NCBI RefSeq assembly: GCF_042665525.1
Contig: NZ_JBHTCQ010000005.1
Location: forward strand, 238,083 to 302,082
Direction of reading: 5' to 3'
Source: Allobogoriella alba
Lineage (GTDB): Bacteria; Actinomycetota; Actinomycetes; Actinomycetales; Actinomycetaceae
Length of the DNA stretch: 64,000 nt
Part shown: positions 24,976-33,217 of the stretch, piece after piece
Position numbering within the stretch: position 1 is the stretch's first letter
How the letters are laid out: the number at the start of each line of letters is the position of its first letter
Position numbers and translations under genes: made by a program
Notes under the pieces: generated by a model
Seen by the model: the letters and a program-made list of their open reading frames with translations, nothing else
What the model was told of the DNA's origin: nothing
Databases searched by the model: none

Positions 24976-25677
24976 TCAGGCGCTGACGAGCGATCGCACC
25001 GCGGAGGTGAACAGCCCCAGTCCGTCGGTGCCGCTGCGGGGGGCGCCGGCCCGGTCGGGACCGAAGCCCGGCTCGACGGCGTGCTCCGGGTGCGGCATGA
25101 GACCGACGACGTTGCCGCGCTCGTTGGTCACGCCGGCGATGTCACGGAGGGAGCCGTTGGGGTTGAGGCCCTCGTAGCGGAAGACGACCTGCCCCTCCCC
25201 CTCGAGCCGGTCGAGGGTCTCCTCGTCCGCCACGAAGCCGCCCTCGCCGTTCTTCAGCGGGATGGTGATGACCTGCCCGGCGGTGAGGTCCGTGGTCCAG
25301 GCGGTGGCGTCGTTGACCACGCGGAGCTGCTGGTCGCGGCAGACGAAGCGCTGGTGGTCGTTGCGGATGAGGGCGCCGGGCAGCAGGTGCGCCTCGCACA
25401 GGATCTGGAAGCCGTTGCAGATGCCGAGCACCGGCATGCCCCCACGCGCCGCGTCGACGACCTCGGTCATGACCGGGGAGAACCGTGCGATGGCGCCGCA
25501 GCGGAGGTAGTCGCCGTAGGAGAACCCCCCGGGCAGGACCACGGCGTCGACGCCCCCGAGGTCGTCGTCGGCGTGCCAGAGGGCCACCGGCTCACCGCCG
25601 GCGAGCCGGACGGCGCGCGCGGCGTCGCGGTCGTCGAGGCTGCCCGGGAAGGTGACGACGCCGATACGTGCGCTCAC
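24976..25677 (-). CDS. purQ: FGAM synthase glutaminase subunit PurQ
   Basis: This 233-residue class I glutamine amidotransferase supplies ammonia to PurL. The nucleophile is in VLGICNGFQIL (Cys near residue 87), and the His-Glu pair is in GLMPHPEHAVEP near 205. FPGSLDDRDA and LPGGFSYGDYLR are PurQ hallmarks. Its GTG start overlaps the purS stop (GTGA), so the two are co-translated; purL is 14 kb away on the same strand. Confidence 0.95.
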   Translation of the reverse strand: MSARIGVVTFPGSLDDRDAARAVRLAGGEPVALWHADDDLGGVDAVVLPGGFSYGDYLRCGAIARFSPVMTEVVDAARGGMPVLGICNGFQILCEAHLLPGALIRNDHQRFVCRDQQLRVVNDATAWTTDLTAGQVITIPLKNGEGGFVADEETLDRLEGEGQVVFRYEGLNPNGSLRDIAGVTNERGNVVGLMPHPEHAVEPGFGPDRAGAPRSGTDGLGLFTSAVRSLVSA

Positions 25678-25949
25678 CGCGCGTGCTCCGCGACCGTCTG
25701 GTCGGTCAGCTCGTAGACGCCGACGACGTCCTCGATGATCGGGTTGGACAGGGTGGTCTCGGCGGCGCGTCGCGCGGCCTCCAGGTGCGCCTCGGTGACG
25801 GGCCCGTCCACGGTCAGCGTGAACCGCTTGCCCTGGCGGACGTCCGTGACGTCGCGGTGGCCGAGCCGGTGGAGGGCTCCGACGACGGCCTTGCCCTGCG
25901 GATCGAGGATCTCCTGCTTGGGCATGACCTCGACGACGATGTGGCCCAC
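25674..25949 (-). CDS. purS: FGAM synthase subunit PurS
   Basis: This is a 91-residue protein: VGHIVVEVMPKQEILDPQGKAV is the PurS N-terminal strand and turn, and VRQGKRF and EDVVGVYEL follow. PurS bridges PurQ and PurL and helps ammonia channelling. The start is GTG 25949 with an AGGAG site 7 nt upstream; the frame stays open further upstream without family similarity. It overlaps purQ by 4 bp. Confidence 0.92.
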   Translation of the reverse strand: MGHIVVEVMPKQEILDPQGKAVVGALHRLGHRDVTDVRQGKRFTLTVDGPVTEAHLEAARRAAETTLSNPIIEDVVGVYELTDQTVAEHAR

Positions 25950-26064
25950 ATGCGCTCCTGGGTGGTCGGGCGAGACGGCAGGGCAATCGTACCTGCGCTC
26001 GAGGCAGCGCCGGGTGTCGCGAGGGAACGGCCCCTCGTTCCTGGGGCAGTCCGCCATCCACCTC

Positions 26065-26559
26065 TCAGGCTTGCAGCTGGCGCTTGGAGGAGATGACGCC
26101 GGTGTTGAACCCGGCGAGGTGGAGGCCGCCGTGGAAGCGGGCGTGCTCGATCTTCAGGCAGCGATCCATGACCACGGTGATGCCGGCTGCCTCCGCGTCG
26201 TGGGCGACGCCCTCGTGCCAGGAGCCGAGCTGGAGCCACAGCGTCGGCGCGCCGACCGCCTTGGCCTCCTCCAGGACCGCCGGCAGGTCCTCGTGCCGGC
26301 GGAAGACGTCCACGATGTCCGGGACCTCGGGCAGGGCCGCCAGGGTCGGGTGGACCGGGCGGCCGAGGATCTCCGTCTCCCGGGGATTGACGAAGTACAC
26401 CCGGTACGGGGTGTCCGCGAGCAGGTACGTGGCCACGAAGTTCGAGGCCCGCTCGGGCTTGGCGGAGGCACCGACGATCGCGACGGACCGGGCGCGCCGC
26501 AGGATGCCGAGCCGCTCGGCCGCCGAAGGACCCTGCCAGGACCGGGTGGCGGTCGTCAT
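26065..26559 (-). CDS. CoA-binding domain protein (YccU-like)
   Basis: This is a 164-residue single-domain Rossmann protein: VAIVGASAKPERASNFVATYL (27-48) is the CoA-binding loop, followed by YRVYFVNPRETEILGRPVHPTL and the cysteine in VVMDRCLKIEHAR. Family members bind CoA or persulfide-type ligands; the role is not established. The ATG overlaps the metY stop (ATGA), tying it to sulfur metabolism. It is the last gene of the ssu-sfnG-metY operon. Confidence 0.88.
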   Translation of the reverse strand: MTTATRSWQGPSAAERLGILRRARSVAIVGASAKPERASNFVATYLLADTPYRVYFVNPRETEILGRPVHPTLAALPEVPDIVDVFRRHEDLPAVLEEAKAVGAPTLWLQLGSWHEGVAHDAEAAGITVVMDRCLKIEHARFHGGLHLAGFNTGVISSKRQLQA

Positions 26560-27893
26560 CGGGCCACCTCCTCACGGGTGGGCACACCCGTCTCGTCCGC
26601 GTCGCCGGCGCGGTGGGCGACGGTCAGGGCCTGGTCCAGGTCCCACAGGATGTCCTCGACGTCCTCCAGGCCCACCGAGATCCGGATGAGGTCCTCGGGC
26701 ACCCCGGCGGTGGCGAGCTGGTCCGGGGTGAGCTGCCGGTGGGTGGTCGAGGCCGGGTGCAGCACGAGCGTGCGGGAGTCACCGACGTTGGCCAGGTGGC
26801 TGGCGAGCTGCAGGGACTCGATGAACCGGGCCCCGGTCTCCCGCCCGCCACGCAGGCCGAAGGAGAAGACGCTGCCGATGCCGTCCGGCAGGTACCGCTT
26901 CGCCCGCTCGTGGTGGACGTGGCTCGGCAGGCCGGCGTGGTTGACGTAGGCGACGCGCGGGTCCCGCTCCAGCCACTCGGCCACCGCCTGGGCGTTGCGC
27001 ACGTGCTCGTCCATGCGCTGCGGAAGCGTCTCCACGCCCTGCAGCAGCTGGAACGCGGCCTGCGGGGTGAGTGCGGGCCCGATGTCTCGCAGCTGCTCCG
27101 AGCGCAGTTTCATGAGGAAGCCGTACTCGCCGAAGTTGCCCCACCAGGTCAGCCCGCCGTAGGAGGGGACCGGCTCGGTCATCTGCGGGAACGTGCCACC
27201 TCCCCAGTCGAACCGGCCGGACTCCACCACGACGCCACCGAGGGTGGTGCCGTGCCCACCGAGGAACTTCGTCGCCGAGTGGATCACGATGTCGGCGCCG
27301 TGCTCGAACGGCCGGATCAGGTAGGGCGTGGTGAGGGTGGAGTCGAGGATCAGGGGCACGCCGGCGTCGTGCGCGACGGCGGCGAGACCCGCGATGTCCG
27401 CGATCTCCCCGGAGGGGTTGGCGACGGTCTCGGCGTAGACAGCCTTGGTCTCCGGCCGCACCGCGGCTGCGTAGTCCGCGGGGTCGGTGCCCGGCACGAA
27501 CGTGGTCTCCACGCCGAACCGGCGCAACGTCACGTCGAGCTGGGTGACGGTGCCGCCGTAGAGCTGGGAGGAGGCGACGACGTGGTCGCCCGCCCCGGCG
27601 AGCGCCGCCAGGGTGATGAACTCCGCCGACATGCCGGACGCCGTCGCCACCGCGCCGATGCCGCCCTCGAGCGAGGCGATCCGCTCCTCGAAGGCCGCGA
27701 CCGTGGGGTTGCCGATACGGGAGTAGATGTTCCCGAACTTCTGCAGCGCGAAGAGGTTGCCGGCGTCCTCGACGTCCTCGAACACGAACGAGGTCGACTG
27801 GTAGATCGGCACCGCACGGGCCCCCGTGACGGCGTCGGGGGTCCCGCCCGCGTGCAGGGCACGGGTGCGGAAACCGAACTGGTGATCACTCAT
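26556..27893 (-). CDS. metY: O-acetylhomoserine sulfhydrylase (MetY)
   Basis: This 445-residue PLP enzyme makes homocysteine from O-acetylhomoserine and sulfide. Conserved features are TRALHAGG at the start, YSRIGNPT near 58, ATASGMSAE, and the PLP lysine in HSATKFLGGHG near 210. The length fits MetY (about 430) rather than shorter cystathionine synthases. It sits downstream of genes that release sulfur from organosulfur compounds, so it is the assimilation step. The ATG at 27893 follows AGGAGCACTGC; that ribosome site and start are duplicated in tandem just upstream. Confidence 0.94.
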   Translation of the reverse strand: MSDHQFGFRTRALHAGGTPDAVTGARAVPIYQSTSFVFEDVEDAGNLFALQKFGNIYSRIGNPTVAAFEERIASLEGGIGAVATASGMSAEFITLAALAGAGDHVVASSQLYGGTVTQLDVTLRRFGVETTFVPGTDPADYAAAVRPETKAVYAETVANPSGEIADIAGLAAVAHDAGVPLILDSTLTTPYLIRPFEHGADIVIHSATKFLGGHGTTLGGVVVESGRFDWGGGTFPQMTEPVPSYGGLTWWGNFGEYGFLMKLRSEQLRDIGPALTPQAAFQLLQGVETLPQRMDEHVRNAQAVAEWLERDPRVAYVNHAGLPSHVHHERAKRYLPDGIGSVFSFGLRGGRETGARFIESLQLASHLANVGDSRTLVLHPASTTHRQLTPDQLATAGVPEDLIRISVGLEDVEDILWDLDQALTVAHRAGDADETGVPTREEVAR

Positions 27894-27933
27894 GCAGTGC
27901 TCCTCGCGCTCATGCAGTGCTCCTCGCGCTCAT
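27890..27933 (-). other. Two overlapping 7-codon mini-ORFs coupling sfnG to metY
   Basis: ATG 27933 opens MSARSTA and ends at TGA 27910; ATG 27913 opens the same peptide and ends at TGA 27890. Each stop overlaps the next start by ATGA: sfnG stop with mini-ORF 1, 1 with 2, and 2 with metY ATG 27893. Each has its own AGGAG. This arrangement is seen directly; that ribosomes use it is inference. Confidence 0.55.
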
Positions 27934-27937
27934 GCAG
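27891..27937. repeat. 20-bp tandem repeat, 2.35 copies, at the sfnG-metY junction
   Basis: CATGCAGTGCTCCTCGCGCT occurs at 27891-27910 and identically at 27911-27930, with CATGCAG following. Each unit carries, on the minus strand, a ribosome site and a start codon. Confidence 0.95.
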
Positions 27938-29084
27938 ACACCTTGGCACCTGCCGCGTCCTCGATGCGCAGCTGGGTGCCGTTCTTCTCGGCCAGGTCGG
28001 CCTCCATCTCGCGCACGATCGGCAGCACGTCGCGGCCGAACGCCTCGACCTCCTCCTGGAAGTGCAGGTAGGCGGTGAGGATCAGGTTCACGCCGATCTT
28101 CTTGTACTCCACGATCCGGGCGGCGATCTCCTCCGGCGTCCCGATGAGCTGCGTCCGGAAGCCGTCGTTGTACTGCACGAGGTCCTCGAAGCTCGAGTCC
28201 GCCCACATCCCCTTCTTGTCCTTGGTGGACGCCCCGGCCTCCTGGACCGCCTGCCGGAAGCCCTCGACGGCGGGCTTGTGCGCCTTGGCGACGATCTCGC
28301 GGAGGGTCTCGGTCGCCTCCTTCTTGGAGTCGCGGGCGATGACGAAGCCGTTGAGGCCGAACTTCACGGTCCGGCCCACCTCGGCCGCGGCGGCGGAGAC
28401 GTCATGGTGCTGCTCGGCGAAGCCGTCGAAGTCCTTGCCGTTGGAGAAGTACCAGTCGGTGGCACGCCCGGCGGCACCTCGGGCCGCCGTGGAGTTGCCG
28501 CCGAAGAAGATCTCCGGGTGCGCCCGGCCGGGCACGTCGACCGGCCCGGGCCTCAGGGTGAAGTCCGTGATGTCGTAGTACTTCCCGTGGAAGGAGAAGC
28601 TCTCCTCGGTCCACAGGCCGCGCAGGATCTTGATGAACTCCTCCGTGCGCACGTAGCGCTCGTCGTGCTCGAACCACGGCAGGCCGAAACCGTCGAACTC
28701 GGCCCGCAACCAGCCCGAGACGATGTTCGTGCAGGCGCGGCCGCCCGAGAGGTGGTCGGCGGTGATGAGGAACTTGGCGAGCACGCCCGGCTGCCACATG
28801 CCCGGGTGCACGGCGGCGATGACCTTGAGCCGCTCGGTGGCGGTGAGCAGACCGAGGGAGAAGCTGGTGGCCTCGTGCTGCTGGTCCGCGCCGTACGAGG
28901 CGGCGTAGCGCGTCTGCGTCAGGGCGTAGTCGAACCCGGAGCGCTCGGCGATGCGGGCCAGGTCTCGGTTGTACTCGAAGTCCCAGCTGGTGCGCTGCTC
29001 GATGGTGGAGACCACGAGCCCGCCCGAGACGTTCGGCACCCAGTAGGCGAACTTCAGCGGCTTCGAGAGGTCGATGTCGGTCAT
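27930..29084 (-). CDS. sfnG: Dimethyl sulfone monooxygenase SfnG (FMNH2-dependent, LLM family)
   Basis: This 384-residue flavin-dependent monooxygenase is of the bacterial luciferase type. The start LKFAYWVPNVSGGLVVS and the segments YALTQTRYAASYGAD, VIAAVHPGMWQPG and NIVSGWLRAEFDGFG are those of SfnG. SfnG splits dimethyl sulfone to methanesulfinate and formaldehyde using FMNH2 and oxygen. It lies between the sulfonate transporter genes and metY. No FMN reductase gene is in the operon. The stop overlaps the first mini-ORF start. The ATG at 29084 follows GAAGGGACAC. Confidence 0.9.
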   Translation of the reverse strand: MTDIDLSKPLKFAYWVPNVSGGLVVSTIEQRTSWDFEYNRDLARIAERSGFDYALTQTRYAASYGADQQHEATSFSLGLLTATERLKVIAAVHPGMWQPGVLAKFLITADHLSGGRACTNIVSGWLRAEFDGFGLPWFEHDERYVRTEEFIKILRGLWTEESFSFHGKYYDITDFTLRPGPVDVPGRAHPEIFFGGNSTAARGAAGRATDWYFSNGKDFDGFAEQHHDVSAAAAEVGRTVKFGLNGFVIARDSKKEATETLREIVAKAHKPAVEGFRQAVQEAGASTKDKKGMWADSSFEDLVQYNDGFRTQLIGTPEEIAARIVEYKKIGVNLILTAYLHFQEEVEAFGRDVLPIVREMEADLAEKNGTQLRIEDAAGAKVSA

Positions 29085-29122
29085 GGGTGTGTCCCTTCGT
29101 GGGGTCGGGTGGGACGGGCGGG

Positions 29123-29989
29123 TCAGGTCCAGCGGCGGATGGCCCACCGCTCGAAGATCCCGAGGACGGCGTCGGAGAGCTTGCCGAGGACGGCGAGCAG
29201 GACGATCGCGAGGAGCAGCCGATCCACGCGTCCGTTGTTCTGGCTGTCCGTGAGGAGGAAGCCGAGTCCCATGGAGGAGGCCAGGAGCTCGGCCGCGACG
29301 AGGAAGAGCCAGGACTGGGCCAGGGCGAGGCGCAGACCGGAGATCACCGACGGGACGATGGCGGGGAGCTGGACGGTCCGGAACAGGCCGAGGCCGCGCA
29401 GGCCGAATGCGCGCCCGGCCTCCACGAGCTGGGCGTCGACGTGCCGCAGCGCCATGGAGACGGTGGTGAAGACCGGGAAGAACGCGCCGATGGCGATGAG
29501 CGTGACCTTCGAGTCCTCGCCGATGCCGATCCACAGCAGCAGGAGGGGAACCCAGGCCAGGGACGGGACGGCGCGCAGGGCCCCGACCGTGGTGGACAGC
29601 AGCGCGTCGGCACGCCGGGACAGGCCGAGGACCGCGCCGAGCACCAGGCCGCCCGCGGCGCCCAGCAGGAAGCCGAGCAGGACCCGCTGGGTGGAGATGG
29701 CCACGTGGAGCGCGAGGTCGCCGCGCTCGATCAGCTGCCGGGCGGCCTCGAGCACCGAGAGCGGGCCGGGCAGCGTGACGGGACTGATCCAGCCGGCGAC
29801 GGAGGCGACGTGCCAGATCACCAGGAGCGCGGCCGGGACCGCCAGGCCCACGAGGGCGTGCCGGAGCCCGCGACCCGGCCGCCGTCGGCCGGTGGGCGCG
29901 CCCGCCGGGTCGGCGTCCGAGGGACGCTGGACCTGCTCGGCCGCGACGTTGACCGCGCCGGCTCCGTTCAGGGCGTCGGTGGAGGTCAC
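29123..29989 (-). CDS. ssuC: Aliphatic sulfonate ABC transporter permease SsuC
   Basis: This 288-residue protein has six predicted spans and the BPD_transp_1 fold. The cytoplasmic coupling loop EAGRAFGLRGLGLFRTVQLP (EAA motif) lies near residue 195-215. An acidic/Arg-rich N-terminal tail of about 45 residues precedes the first span. GTG 29989 overlaps the ssuA stop (GTGA). It imports sulfonates or sulfones together with SsuA and SsuB. Confidence 0.92.
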   Translation of the reverse strand: MTSTDALNGAGAVNVAAEQVQRPSDADPAGAPTGRRRPGRGLRHALVGLAVPAALLVIWHVASVAGWISPVTLPGPLSVLEAARQLIERGDLALHVAISTQRVLLGFLLGAAGGLVLGAVLGLSRRADALLSTTVGALRAVPSLAWVPLLLLWIGIGEDSKVTLIAIGAFFPVFTTVSMALRHVDAQLVEAGRAFGLRGLGLFRTVQLPAIVPSVISGLRLALAQSWLFLVAAELLASSMGLGFLLTDSQNNGRVDRLLLAIVLLAVLGKLSDAVLGIFERWAIRRWT

Positions 29990-31020
29990 GAGCCACCGCC
30001 GATCCGGTCCGGGTCGGCCTGGCGGACGTAGGAGTCGTCCAGCAGCGTCTCGAGCGCGTCGTCGATCTGGGACTGCTCGGCGACGTCGCCGGTCTCCACC
30101 AGCATGGGCCCGACGGTGGTGAGCACGTCGAGCTGGGCCTGGCCGGGTGCGCCGTCGACGTCGAGGTTGCTGCGCTCGGTGATGACGGTCTCGGCCACGC
30201 TGGGCTCGATGCCGGCGACCTCGGAGAGGATGGTCGCCGTCTCCTCGGGGTGCTCGGCGGCCCAGCGGCGGGCGTGCTCGTAGGCGTCCACCACGGCCTG
30301 GGCGAGCTCGGGCTCCTCCTCGAGGAAGTCCTCGCGGGCGTTGAGGAAGCCGTAGGTGTTGAAGTCGACGTTGCGGTAGAACAGCTCGCTGCCCTCCTGC
30401 TCGGCCGCGGCCATGATCGGGTCGAGGCCTGCCCAGGCGTCGACCGACCCGTTCTGCAGTGCGGCGCCGCCGTCGGCGTGCTGGAGGTTCTCCACCGTGA
30501 CCTCCGACTGGTCGACGCCGGCCTCGGCGAGCGACTGCAGGAGGAAGAAGTAGGGGTCGGTGCCGCGGGTAGCGGCCACCGACCGGCCGCGCAGGTCGGT
30601 GACCTCCTCGATGCCGGAGTCCGGCTGGGTGACCAGGGCCGACCATTCGGGCTGGCTGTAGATCCCGATGGTGCGGATCGGCGAGCCGTTGGCACGCGCG
30701 AGCAGCGCGGCCGAGCCCGCGGTGGAGCCGACGTCGACCTCGCCGGAGCGCAGCAGCTCGTTCGCGGTGTTCGAGCCGTCTGACTGGATCCAGGTGACCT
30801 CGACGCCCTCGTCGGCCAGTGCGTCCTCGAGCCAGCCGTGCTCGCGGATCAGGAGGCTCAGCGGGTTGTAGGTGGCGAAGTCGATCGTGAGCTCCCCGCC
30901 CGAGCCGGCCTCGCCGGCGGGAGCACCGGCGTCGGCGGTGCCCTCCCCGGCGAGGCACCCGGTCATGGTGAGGGTGAGGACGACGGCGGAGCAGGCTGCG
31001 GCGAGGCGGGTGCGGGACAT
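29986..31020 (-). CDS. ssuA: Aliphatic sulfonate substrate-binding lipoprotein SsuA
   Basis: This 344-residue protein is a solute-binding lipoprotein. The signal peptide ends in the lipobox LTMTGC, placing the lipidated cysteine near residue 22, followed by an acidic Gly-rich linker. The SsuA/NMT1-like fold is seen in TIDFATYNPLSLLIREHGWL, VDVGSTAGSAALLA and VAATRGTDPYFFLLQ. It delivers sulfonates (or sulfones) to SsuC. It lies 37 bp after ssuB. Confidence 0.9.
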   Translation of the reverse strand: MSRTRLAAACSAVVLTLTMTGCLAGEGTADAGAPAGEAGSGGELTIDFATYNPLSLLIREHGWLEDALADEGVEVTWIQSDGSNTANELLRSGEVDVGSTAGSAALLARANGSPIRTIGIYSQPEWSALVTQPDSGIEEVTDLRGRSVAATRGTDPYFFLLQSLAEAGVDQSEVTVENLQHADGGAALQNGSVDAWAGLDPIMAAAEQEGSELFYRNVDFNTYGFLNAREDFLEEEPELAQAVVDAYEHARRWAAEHPEETATILSEVAGIEPSVAETVITERSNLDVDGAPGQAQLDVLTTVGPMLVETGDVAEQSQIDDALETLLDDSYVRQADPDRIGGGS

Positions 31021-31057
31021 GGTTCCTCGATGGGGTCGGGGTCTGGAGGTGACCGGG

Positions 31058-31882
31058 TCAGTGGCGGTGGATGTCGACGCCGAGGGATTCCAGCAGCTCG
31101 CTGCGCAGTGCCGCGAGCTCGCCGGAGCCGCGGCTGCGGGGACGCGTGCCCGGGACGACGAGGGAGCGGACCACGCGGGCGCCCTGCCGGCCGGGCTCCG
31201 CGCCGAGCACCACGACCCGGTCGGCGAGCTGGAGCGCCTCGTCGACGTCGTGCGTGATGAGCAGGACGGTCGTCGGGGCGGCCTCGTGGACCTCAAGGAG
31301 GAGGTCCTGCATCTTGAGCCGGGTCAGCGCGTCGAGCGCGCCGAACGGCTCGTCCAGCAGCAGCACGCCAGGGTCGCGGGCGAGTGCCCGGGCCAGGGAG
31401 GCGCGCTGGGCCATGCCGCCGGAGACCTCGCGGGGACGGTGGTCGGCGTGCGCGGAGAGCCCGACGAGGTCGAGCAGCCGGTGCACCTGCTCCCGCCCGG
31501 CGGCCCGCTCTGTGCCGCGCGGCAGGCCGACCGCGACGTGGTCCGCGAGCGTGCGCCAGGGCAGCAGCCGCGGTTCCTGGAAGGCCACCGCGCAGCGCGG
31601 GTCCGACCCGGCCACCACGGTGCGGTCGATGCGGACCGCGCCGGCGGTGGGGGTGTCCAGGCCCGCGGTCAGCCGCAGCAGCGTGGACTTGCCGCAGCCG
31701 CTCGGACCGAGGACGGCGACGATCTCGCCGGCCGCGACGTCGAGGTCGACGTCGCGCAGCACGGGGCGGGCGCTCTCGCCGGTGCCGAACGTGCGCCCGG
31801 TGCCGGCGTGCGAGACGGTGAGCGCGGGGGTTCCGCCGTCGCCGCGGCGTGCGGTGCGCGGCAACGTCAGCTGGGCAGACAT
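31058..31882 (-). CDS. ssuB: Aliphatic sulfonate ABC transporter ATPase SsuB
   Basis: This 274-residue ATPase has Walker A GPSGCGKST (about 60-68), the Q-loop VAFQEPRLLPW typical of the SsuB/TauB group, the signature VSGGMAQR and Walker B LLLDEPFGALD. It heads the leftward sulfur operon ssuB-ssuA-ssuC-sfnG-metY-CoA-binding. ATG 31882 follows GAGGAGG. The 186-bp region before it is shared with a divergent FAD monooxygenase gene; I see no SAM riboswitch in it. Confidence 0.93.
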   Translation of the reverse strand: MSAQLTLPRTARRGDGGTPALTVSHAGTGRTFGTGESARPVLRDVDLDVAAGEIVAVLGPSGCGKSTLLRLTAGLDTPTAGAVRIDRTVVAGSDPRCAVAFQEPRLLPWRTLADHVAVGLPRGTERAAGREQVHRLLDLVGLSAHADHRPREVSGGMAQRASLARALARDPGVLLLDEPFGALDALTRLKMQDLLLEVHEAAPTTVLLITHDVDEALQLADRVVVLGAEPGRQGARVVRSLVVPGTRPRSRGSGELAALRSELLESLGVDIHRH

Positions 31883-32068
31883 CCCGTCCTCCTCGCGTGG
31901 TCCGGTTCGGGCACGTGTGTGCCTCGGTGCCCAGCGTGACGACGGCGCGACCACCCACGCCGGGCCGGACAGGCGAATCCCGGCTGCTGAGACGCGCTCG
32001 AGAATTGGCGGCGGGCGAGGCGGAACGGTCAGGATTGGTGCGAGCGGCGCCACCGACAGGAGAGTGAG

Positions 32069-33217
32069 ATGCGCGCCATCATCGTGGGTGCAGGCATCGC
32101 CGGGCTGGCCACCGCGCTGCGCCTGAGCCACGCCGGCTGGGAGACGCTCGTCGTCGAGCGCGCCGCGGCTCGCCGTGGCGGCGGCTACGCCGTCACGTTC
32201 GGCGGCATCGGCCACGACGGCGCAGAGCGACTGGGTGTCCTGCGCGCGCTGAGGGATCGGTCGTTCGTCACCGCGGAGCTCGCCTACCGCAGGCCCGACG
32301 GGCGGCTGCGCTTCACGCTCTCCGGGGAGGCCATCGCCGCGACGATGGACGAGACGAGCTTCACCATCCTCCGCGGCGACATCGAGTCCGTGCTCTTCGA
32401 GGCGGTGCGGGACAGGACGACGGTCCGGTTCGGCACGACCGTCACCGCTGTCGACCAGGTCGGTCGGACGGTCACGGTGACGCTCAGCGACGGCAGCACC
32501 GAGCACGCCGACCTGCTCGTGGGTGCCGACGGGTTGCACTCCGCCGTCCGGAACCTGGTCTTCGGCCCGGAGCAGCAGTACCTGCGGAACCTGGGACACC
32601 AGGTCGGCGTCTACATGCTCCCCAGGCGACCGCAGGGGCTCGCGGACGGCGCGTCCGGCACGATCAGCGACGGCGGACGCACCTTCGCGATCAACAGCGT
32701 GGGCAATGGCCGGACGACGGCCTTCTTCGGGTACCGGACCGACATCCCGACGGCGGCAGTGACCGGCGACCCGCGCGTGGCACTCCCCGCGGTCTACCGC
32801 GACATGGGCTGGCTGGTGCCGGAGGCGTTGGTCGGCCTGCGCACCGCGGACTCCGTCTACTTCGACACCATCAGCCAGGCCGTCCTTGAACGCTGGAGCA
32901 CGGGCAACGTCGTCCTGGTGGGCGACGCGGCCTGGTGCGTGTCGCTGTTCGCGGGGTACGGCTCCTCACTCGCCGTCGGTGGCGCGGACGCGCTCGGCAC
33001 GGCTCTCGAACGGCACCGCGGCGACATCCCGGGCGCGCTGGCCGAGTGGGAGCGAGCGCTCCGGCCCGACGTGGAGAGGAAGCAGCGGCTCGGCCGGTGG
33101 GTCAAGGACGTCTACGCCCCGCGAAGCCGGCTGATGCTGGAGCTGACGCAGCTGCCGCTCCGGCTCGCGTCCTGGCCACCGGTGCGGTCGCTCATCGGGC
33201 GGCATCTCCAGGGCTGA
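32069..33217 (+). CDS. FAD-dependent monooxygenase (PHBH-type)
   Basis: This 382-residue flavoprotein hydroxylase has the dinucleotide motif GAGIAGLATALRL (8-20), the middle DG motif LLVGADGLHSAVR (about 150-163) and the FAD ribityl motif VVLVGDAAWCVSLFAGYGSSLA (about 288-310). The substrate is unknown; relatives act on aromatics, tetracyclines or natural products. GGAGAGTGAG precedes the ATG. It is divergent from the ssu operon and overlaps the next, convergent gene by 26 bp. Confidence 0.88.
   Translation: MRAIIVGAGIAGLATALRLSHAGWETLVVERAAARRGGGYAVTFGGIGHDGAERLGVLRALRDRSFVTAELAYRRPDGRLRFTLSGEAIAATMDETSFTILRGDIESVLFEAVRDRTTVRFGTTVTAVDQVGRTVTVTLSDGSTEHADLLVGADGLHSAVRNLVFGPEQQYLRNLGHQVGVYMLPRRPQGLADGASGTISDGGRTFAINSVGNGRTTAFFGYRTDIPTAAVTGDPRVALPAVYRDMGWLVPEALVGLRTADSVYFDTISQAVLERWSTGNVVLVGDAAWCVSLFAGYGSSLAVGGADALGTALERHRGDIPGALAEWERALRPDVERKQRLGRWVKDVYAPRSRLMLELTQLPLRLASWPPVRSLIGRHLQG

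Noticed and set aside
26613..30122. A 1,169-codon open frame on the plus strand across the sulfur operon
   Set aside because: It lies opposite metY, sfnG and ssuC, which have full catalytic motifs, and shows no recognisable domain.
31883..32068. SAM or other riboswitch before ssuB
   Set aside because: I looked for conserved paired cores and a terminator/anti-terminator and found none.
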